DNA from: Sphingobacterium thalpophilum
GTDB taxonomy: Bacteria > Bacteroidota > Bacteroidia > Flavobacteriales > Flavobacteriaceae
NCBI GenBank assembly: GCA_943328865.2
Contig: CALQBR020000064.1
Span: 1-7,118 of the forward strand
Direction of reading: 5' to 3'
DNA length: 7,118 bases
Part shown: piece after piece, positions 7,102-7,118 of the stretch
How positions within the stretch are numbered: the first letter of the stretch is position 1
Layout of the letters: every line of letters starts with the position of its first letter
Translations under genes and position numbers: made by a program
Notes under the pieces: generated by a model
What the model was told of the DNA's origin: nothing
Seen by the model: the letters and a program-made list of their open reading frames with translations, nothing else
Databases searched by the model: none

Positions 7102-7118
7102 ACGGAATTACTGCTTCC
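7102..7118 (-). repeat. Edge copy of the possible intergenic repeat
   Basis: The final 17 bases match 6417-6433 at 15 of 17 positions in the same orientation. The copy is cut off by the window end, so its full length and identity cannot be judged. Leftward of 7102 the similarity stops. Confidence 0.25.

Noticed and set aside
7076..7117. Minus-strand open run at the right edge (ending TAA at 7076-7078) as the C-terminus of another gene
   Set aside because: Only 13 codons are visible and they overlap the putative repeat; nothing supports coding.

Overview
The window looks like chromosome from a member of the Bacteroidota, most likely Flavobacteriaceae and plausibly Flavobacterium. The evidence is the AT-rich DNA, a secreted protease ending in a type IX secretion (T9SS) type A sorting domain, a lipoprotein with the acidic 'SSDD' surface-export signature after its lipid-anchored Cys, promoter elements of the flavobacterial TTG / TANNTTTG type, and weak or absent Shine-Dalgarno sequences. 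The genus is an inference; there is no rRNA or other marker gene here.

Layout from left to right: (1) the 3' part of a plus-strand gene for a probable PhoX/DUF839-like beta-propeller protein, open from base 1 to its stop at 903 and closed by a strong hairpin terminator (931-971); (2) a 587-residue lipoprotein di-heme cytochrome c peroxidase (997-2760) with a long helical N-terminal domain carrying an imelysin/EfeO-like GxQxxE signature; (3) a 157-bp gap with a TANNTTTG promoter element, then a 725-residue secreted zinc metalloprotease (2918-5095) with a reprolysin-like catalytic domain, FN3, CUB and T9SS sorting domains; (4) a strong terminator (5111-5158), then a 386-residue class V PLP enzyme of the isopenicillin-N epimerase/CefD-like group (5216-6376); (5) a convergent junction with an 18-bp-stem bidirectional terminator (6492-6535); (6) a minus-strand small lipocalin-like lipoprotein (6572-6988) with its own promoter (7035-7067). 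Two short, similar intergenic stretches (about 6417-6470 and the cut-off right edge at 7102-7118) bracket gene 6 and may be pieces of a dispersed repeat.

The genes look like independent units rather than one pathway. Each plus-strand gene is separated from the next by a terminator or by a gap of more than 90 bp, and the products share mainly a destination, the cell envelope or cell exterior (the PLP enzyme is cytoplasmic). I see no CRISPR array, IS element, tRNA, rRNA, prophage or defence system. The item most worth a second look is the fusion of an imelysin-like domain to a di-heme peroxidase. It resembles, in one polypeptide, the EfeO plus heme-peroxidase pairing of Efe iron-uptake systems; that parallel is an inference. 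No clear previously undescribed system is visible.
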